From contig JAITYX010000085.1 in assembly GCA_021018815.1 (NCBI GenBank), positions 1,798,001-1,862,000 on the forward strand: DNA of 64,000 nucleotides. Reading direction: 5' to 3'. Source of the DNA: Talinum fruticosum. Its lineage: Eukaryota; Streptophyta; Magnoliopsida; Caryophyllales; Talinaceae. Shown piece after piece: positions 57,908 to 64,000 of this stretch; positions within the stretch are counted from its first letter, which is position 1, and each line of letters begins with the position of its first letter. The position numbers were made by a program, and so were the translations under genes. The notes below the pieces were generated by a model that worked only from the letters and a program-made list of their open reading frames with translations, was not told the origin of the DNA and searched no databases.

Positions 57908-60900
57908 ATGGATCTTCGCCATTCCACCTTCCGCTTATCTTCGGCAACCTCCATTTATCCCTTCTGCTCCGCCAAGCTCCGCCGCCGCATATCCTCCAAG
58001 CTCTTGACTGTAAGGTCTGTTTCGCATTCGCTTCTATCTCCAATCTCTCTTTCCCTTAATCGGAATTAGATTTTCTTTCTTCCTCTTTTTCGTTGATTAA
58101 TGGAGGACTTTTTGTGGGTATTTTAGGGCAAGTCTTCCGTTTTCGCCTCAGAAGGCTAAGTACTACAGAGAGCTTGAAGCTGCTGTTGATGTTGTCCAAA
58201 GGGCTTGTCACATTTGTGTTGAGGTACTCTCTCTCTCTCTCTCTTCCCCTCTCTGTGAAGTGTTGCCGATTTTTTGAATGCCGAGTTGTGGTTGATCATT
58301 CTTTGCATGAAATGGGCAGGTTCAGAAGTCATTGTTTTCTGATGACGGAAGGGTTCTGGAGAAGAATGATAATACCCCTGTTACAATTGCAGACTTTAGC
58401 GTCCAAGCTCTGATTAGTCTAGGTAATTCCCCCCCCGCCTCCCTTCTCCTCCCCGGCTCCTTTCGCTGCTCAGCATTCTATTTTTGGAAACCCCATTTTG
58501 AGAGCTATAGAATAAGCAGTTGTTTAGTAACTTCTTTCCTCTTTACATTCTGCATCTCAATTTTTAAATTTAGTGTGCAATGGAAACAAAATCCTACACT
58601 TTGGGGGTATGGTGGCAACATTTGACCCCTCTATACCCTGCTTAGGCACAAGTCTTTATGAAGCATGGACACTCCCGCCCAAAGATTTCACGTATCTGTG
58701 TCTCAACACATGTAAGACAGTAACACTCTCGGATACTTCTGGGACACTCTCAAGTGCAAGGCAAATACACTAATGTCACCAACAATAGAAAAGGGTTTTT
58801 GTCATTAACAGATGTAGGTTGTGCACACACTATGTTTCTTTTCCCATACAAACATGACCCTCTCCAAGGCTAATGAGGCAAAACAAATTGTAAATACACA
58901 AGCAATACAATAGGTATTTTTCATCACTGGAAGAATCGCATGTGCAACATCTTGTTGTGTCTCGTGTCTCATATTGCTCTCGTGATCATGGGAAGCATTC
59001 CACGGAATTGCATTGGTGCTCTTTTTTTTTTTTGCCCCATTTCCTTAGATTGTAGAAGATGTGGAGTGCTAACACCCTTATTGTTATACTTTCTTTGATG
59101 GGAATCTGGAGTGTTGGATACTTAGATTCGTTGATGGATGAAAGTATTTCATTCACAATAATGTCTTATGGTGAAAGATGACAAATAAATATAGGGTTCT
59201 TAATATACTAGAAGATTTTATTCCTCTTAATAAATCTGAAACTACAATTTTTTGATCCACTCAGGAGAATTAATAAGATGCGTGACTGTTGGTTAGTCTT
59301 GACAAGGCACTGAAATGAGGAAGGGACAGTTTACTGCCTTTTGGTAGTTGAAGGGCTTGGTCTTTGATAGACAACCTGACAGAAACCATGGTATTATGTG
59401 GGTGCTTCGATATAACTAAGCACTTAAGCTGATACACTTGTTCTCTAGTCTCAAGTTGTCTTTTTTCACTCTTCCTCTTTCTTATTTATATTTTCTACTG
59501 CCCTTATTTCACTCAGGGATGCTGGAGCTCGACTTGATAATATGACATTACATAGAACTACCATGTCTTCCCTATCTTTCTGTCACTAAATCTGGTGTTG
59601 TTTGCCATCTCTATTGGGATCATGTGGAGCTTCAAACTTTCATTTTAGAAGAAATATCCTTGTAAATAAAAATTTAATGTAAACAGAGATGCATTGAGCA
59701 AGATGATTACTGGAGATATATTCATGTGACTGACTGATTCTGTAATGAGCTTGATACTATGCTCACTAGATTGACAGAAATGATTCTGTGGGGCTTCATA
59801 CCACAACAAATGAAAAAACAAGTCAAGTTGAAGCAGTGCATGAATTCAAGACAAGGAAAATACCTCATATTTTTTTGGGGTAAGGGGTGGTTGGAAGCTG
59901 TCACACACTCACACACTTCCTAGGAAGACTGGAAAAATGTATAGCTAGAACGAACCAAATGACATGCTTTTTCATGTTTCTTTCCTTTATCAACTATTTG
60001 CTCTTTTTGGACAGAGTTGGCAAAGCTATTTCCTTCGATTCCCTTGGTGGCAGAAGAGGACTCAGCATTCTTGCGTGCCAATAATCTAGCTGATTCTGTG
60101 GTCCAAATTGTGAATGATAAGACTAGCTTCACACGTGAGAAATTAACAGACGGTGAAGTACTAGAAGCAATTGACAGAGGGGAAACAATGCAGTTGCTTT
60201 TGAGGCCAAACCTGCTACATATTGGGTAGGCCTGAGGGAATCTTCCAATTGTTTGATGCATTCAGGTCTTATATGTCCCTACAAACTGTGGTGTTGTGTT
60301 TATTTTTCTCAAAATAAACTTTTCAGGCCTATATATCATCCCCTACATCAAAGATCTCAGTCCTTCATGCTTGCTGCCTATTACAGTGCTGTCCATCTTG
60401 TCCCATGTGAGGGCATGAGGCATGTTGTCTATTTAAGGTGTCCACCACCATCAGCAATTTGTGTCACTTAGCATCCTTCCTTGTCTCTTTGCAGTCTTGG
60501 ATGGAATGTATGGTGGTTGGTATGATTAGCAGATACTATGTGTCAATTATCTGTACTCTGATATCTCTTTTCTAAGTTGTCTACCTTTTTGTGGTTATTC
60601 TGGTTGCTATTATGCATGTTTTTGTATGTACAGATATTACATTGTAAACTTAATATCGATACTCCTGTAAATTCCACATTATATTGCAGGTATTGGATCC
60701 AATTGATGGCACTCGAGGGTTCCTAAAAGGTGGCAGTGCTTTGTATGTGGTATGTTCTTTCTTCACTTGTGCATGATTCAGTTAGTAACAATTCTGTTGG
60801 AGCTCCACCAAGAAAATATGTCACCTCAGTGGTTGGAAATTGTATGGATAAGTTGAAAAAGTAACAAATTTCAATGCAGAGTGAAGAGAAATTCTATCAC

Positions 60901-60929
60901 CGAAATAGGAAATAAGAGAAAAGTTCTAA

Positions 60930-60998
<69 letters not shown>

Positions 60999-63648
60999 GA
61001 TATAGATATATTAAAAGATGGGTAGAGTTCATGTCTGAATGACATGCCATGTAAGATGTCATGCGGTAGATAATTATTGATTGTATAGATAGTAAAATAA
61101 ATATAGTTTGTCATGCAATGAAAAGATTAATATGATAAATTATTAAATTATATTAAAAAAACTATCCAACTACCAAAAACTCTACAATACTACTGTGATA
61201 ATTATTTATATGTAATAAACAAGTCATTAAGAAAATCATTATTGAAAAGGGAAGTATATAAATTTTAGAAAAATAAACCATTCCAATTATAATGAGACCA
61301 ACAAATTTAAATTGTTTTTTGTACATAGAATGTAATTCTTATTGCTATTTAGCAAGAATTAAAAGGAATCCCTATATTTTACTTATCCTTGACAATCCTC
61401 CTTTGTGTGAAGAAAATTATACTTACTTATAGCTCTTCCATAATTGCTCGTAAAGGGGTTCATATAGTAACAATTGAATTTAAAATAATAGAAACTCAAA
61501 AAATTATTATATTTTTTTCAAATTTTGCATGAAAATGTTAATAAAATTATTAAAAAAAAAAAAAAAGTTTACCTCAAATCCTTGCAAAGCAAGGGTTATA
61601 GGCCTAGTATTGTTTAATGAATGGGTAACGGGGAAGAATGAATGATATTGCTGGATTTAGCAAGAATTTGAAAACAGTTTAGAGATAAGTACACATGAGT
61701 GCACAAAGGATGAAGATTAATGTTGTCCATATATATATACGCTTTGCTTCGTAGTTCTTAGGTGGATTGATTTACTCACTGAAACACTCTCTGCAGTGTT
61801 ACTGACACTCTGACAGTCGTTCTTATATCAAACAATTTGGGGCGGCTCTTTTCAACTTTTTACCAACTATGCGAGTCATGTCTTCCAATTTCAACTTAAA
61901 AACAAATTACAACTTCTAGATTCTTCTATATCCTTCTAATTAAACTAAACAATAAGTTTTTTCCTGTCAAAAAGAGCAAGCCCTTAGTGACATTGTTAAT
62001 CTCCTGCTTATTTTCATTGTTCTTTCTGAAGATAAACTCTGTGGTTTCATACTCAGGTGGGCCTGGCACTTGTAGTCGATGGAGAGATAGTACTAGGTGT
62101 TATGGGATGCCCAAAGTGGCAAGAGAACGCTTCAGATCAGTTCTCTATTTCTGTCCAGGAATCACTGAAACTTGAATCCAAATCAGGAATCATTATGGCT
62201 GCCCATGTGGGATGTGGTACATGGATGACAAGATTGTCTGGACCGGTGAATGGTGTAATGAGAATAGACAGCTTTTGGGAAAGATGCTTTGTCAATGGGT
62301 GTTCCTTGGTCAATGAGGCATACTTCTGCATCCCTGAGAGTCAAACGTGGGATTCATTACCACTATCAGATACTTTTAGTGCAACAACAAGTACTGCTAC
62401 TGTAGGTGATAGGGAAATTGTTCTTCTCCCGGCCTGTTGTGGAAGGTATGCCAAAATTCTTTCTGTATTCAAATGGATCTTTAGATAGTGTCATTGATTT
62501 TGGTGACAAGAACTCTAAAATGCCTTTTTCTTTATATCATAAATTGGATCTTTTGGGTGGGGGCATTGGCCAATAGCATATGGATCAAATAACATCACCC
62601 TACTATGACGTTTGTGTGCATGGAATTCTAATGTCCAATACTAGGGAGCTCTAGCTGTCTAGCTCACTAAAGCTCTTTTCCTTCCGTTTTAAAATGCTTG
62701 TAACATGTGTACTCAGCATATGAGGACATGAAGATTGAAGACTATATCTGCAAACGTGTTCTTTAAATTTAGTTGCTTTGAGGATTGGTTTTATCACTAG
62801 AAAATTAGAGCCTGTCTTCTGTTTCCCTTAGGAAAAGATATTATGTGAATGCTGCATTGCTGAAATCCTGAAGGCTAATGACCATCTTTTTTATTTATTT
62901 TTTGAGGAACTTATTATTAGTTCATTAACCTTAAGTTAAACTTCCCAATTCCAAGTCTTTGGTGGCTGTCTTGCCACAGGCATGTCTTTTTATTCTATTG
63001 GGTGGTGTTGCTGTTTATAAGAGGCGTGTTCTCTTGATACTTGTTGATTCTTTGCTGCTGAACATGTCGCCTCCCTACCCCTCTGAGACTACCATTGTGT
63101 CCGATTTGTTAAGATAGGCTCATTTTTCCCCCTCCGCAGTTTATGCAAGTATTTAATGGTGGCTTCTGGTCGAGCATCCGTCTTTATCGTTCGAGGGAGG
63201 GTCAAGATCACGATAAAGGTATATTGTGTGTGTTTTGTCTCGATTTACCATCCTTTCTATTGCTTGAACCTCAACTTATTGAACATGTAGGCCTGGGACC
63301 ATGCTGTTGGAATGATTTGTGTGCATGAAGCTGGCGGAAAGGTGTGCATCACTCACCCGTACTTGTTTTCTGGCAGCTGCCACCTTAATCTAGCAATTAG
63401 ATTCTATTTCACTGCGTGCTACTGTGGCCTATATTTGGATAATCTGCCTTGTTCTATCCTGCAATCAGATAGATTTTCTAACCCCGCTTAATTAGGTGAC
63501 TGACTGGAAAGGAAATCAGCTTGATCTTGCCAGAGATGAAATTGCACGTAGAGCTATATTCCCTTCAGGAGGTGTGCTTGTGACAAATGGAAGCTTACAC
63601 AGTCAGATTCTGGAGTTAATATCTTCCAATTCATCAGTGGTTTTATAG
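57908..63648 (+). CDS. PAP-specific phosphatase, organellar (At4g05090-like), nine exons, one frameshift as written
   Basis: Predicted to hydrolyse 3'-phosphoadenosine 5'-phosphate to AMP, as in the HAL2/SAL1 branch of the inositol monophosphatase fold. Exons: 57908-58014, 58127-58223, 58320-58422, 60015-60225, 60690-60749, 62057-62445, 63140-63218, 63291-63341, 63496-63648; all introns are GT-AG and phases agree. About 416 residues if read through. The N-terminus (1-36) is Ser/Arg-rich, like a mitochondrial or plastid transit peptide. Metal-site motifs are PLVAEEDS (112-119), LDPIDGTRGF (175-184) and WDHAVG (351-356). SLCKYLMVASGRASVF and ICVHEAGGKVTDW are also conserved. In exon 4, GGGG at 60179-60182 lacks one G relative to the expected RGG; as written the frame is lost near residue 158, before the Asp pair. 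Other exons are intact, so error is likelier than decay. Confidence 0.9.
58423..60014 (+). other. Intron 3 of the PAP phosphatase
   Basis: A 1.6 kb intron between donor GTAATT and acceptor TTTGGACAG. I see no gene or defined element inside; a T10 run and an A/T-rich centre are unremarkable. Confidence 0.7.
60930..61010. repeat. Compound CA/TA/GATATA microsatellite in intron 5
   Basis: About 19 CA units are followed by about 14 TA units and short GATATA units. The run abuts the left side of a Helitron-like element. Confidence 0.95.
60995..61607 (+). mobile_element. Small non-autonomous Helitron in intron 5
   Basis: The 3' end is textbook: hairpin CCTTGC-AAA-GCAAGG at 61580-61594, nine bases, then CTAG at 61604-61607 followed by T. 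The 5' end is less certain; ATATATTAAAAGATGGG near 61005 resembles Helitron 5' termini, but the leading TC is merged with the TA microsatellite. No RepHel coding sequence is present. Helitrons insert between A and T without a TSD, so excision cannot be tested by duplication. Confidence 0.65.
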
Positions 63649-64000
63649 AAGTTTACTTCATCCAGGTATTCATGTACATTTTTCAGTTTGTCCTCTGTGT
63701 CATTCTAATTGTTCAATTCCCATTCTTCAGAGATTGTTTAACAATGGTAATATCTATGTCAATGTTCTGACAACTTTTGGTATTAATTGTCAACGAAGTT
63801 ATATTAGTTTGATTCTACAAAGAAAATGTACAAGTATGAAGTTTCTTCAAATTAAACCTTCGCACAGGCAGGCAATCGTTGGCATTTTTCTGCTTATCTG
63901 CCACACTGTCATTCCAATTATTCAACATCTGACATGTTAAGATCTAATCAATGAGTTTTGCTTGTTTATTTTTGTCACCTTTTGGTACAAATTAATTGAA
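63649..64000 (+). other. 3' untranslated region of the PAP phosphatase
   Basis: Follows the stop at 63646-63648. No further gene is recognised before the window ends; a short frame at 63734-63940 lacks any domain. Confidence 0.5.

Noticed and set aside
1..64000. tRNA, rRNA or CRISPR loci
   Set aside because: No cloverleaf with intact A and B boxes other than the SINE, no rRNA blocks, and direct repeats are transposon, microsatellite or tandem duplications without a repeat-spacer pattern.

Overview
This is a plant nuclear window, almost certainly from a eudicot. The evidence is two spliced or single-exon genes with clear Arabidopsis relatives, GT-AG introns, AT-rich spacers, CT/GA microsatellites in 5' leaders, and plant transposon families (Athila-like Ty3/Gypsy, CACTA/En-Spm, hAT, MULE, Helitron, L1-type LINE). 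There is no bacterial gene organisation. Assignments come from reading translations, splice sites, terminal repeats and target-site duplications (TSDs) by eye; no database search was possible.

Host genes. (1) 22245-23460 (+) is an F-box/kelch protein like Arabidopsis At1g30090, broken by two single-base gaps in or beside homopolymers. (2) 24774-25100 (-) is a small secreted proline-rich protein like the PELPK cell-wall proteins, convergent with gene 1. (3) 57908-63648 (+) is a nine-exon PAP phosphatase (3'(2'),5'-bisphosphate nucleotidase) like Arabidopsis At4g05090, with one similar single-base gap in exon 4. These three genes do not form a pathway.

Left transposon block (about 0.7-18 kb). 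A decayed LINE on the minus strand (2541 to about 15230) is split by three later insertions: a 1.1 kb solo-LTR-like element (3517-4618), a 2.8 kb solo-LTR-like element (4876-7635) and a 6.3 kb CACTA transposon (8720-15051) carrying a dead TNP2-type transposase. A tRNA-derived SINE (15721-15850) and a foldback MULE-like element with arms over 600 bp (16085-17943) follow.

Right transposon block (27.9-57.1 kb). This is a nest six elements deep, each layer supported by a TSD and most by a host reading frame that resumes across the insertion. LINE-A (+, poly-A tail at 57072) contains LINE-B (28081-49645, 20-bp TSD). LINE-B contains an Athila-like LTR element (28814-48635, minus strand, LTRs of about 1.4 kb, tRNA-Asp-type primer site, polypurine tract, gag and protease remnants, no RT or integrase seen). 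That element contains a hAT MITE (33027-33585) and a CACTA transposon (34105-46140). The CACTA contains a long solo-LTR-like element (34906-41674), which contains another (36166-39103). LINE-A was also hit by a region holding a 3.0 kb hAT element (50358-53357) and by a second hAT-like insertion (about 55121-56390). A small Helitron lies in intron 5 of the PAP phosphatase.

I did not find a credible undescribed enzymatic or defence system. The most notable points are the resolvable insertion chronology, the pol-less Athila derivative, the foldback MULE with an unrelated core, the recurring GC-rich islands in the long LTRs, and the three homopolymer gaps that leave two conserved genes broken as written.
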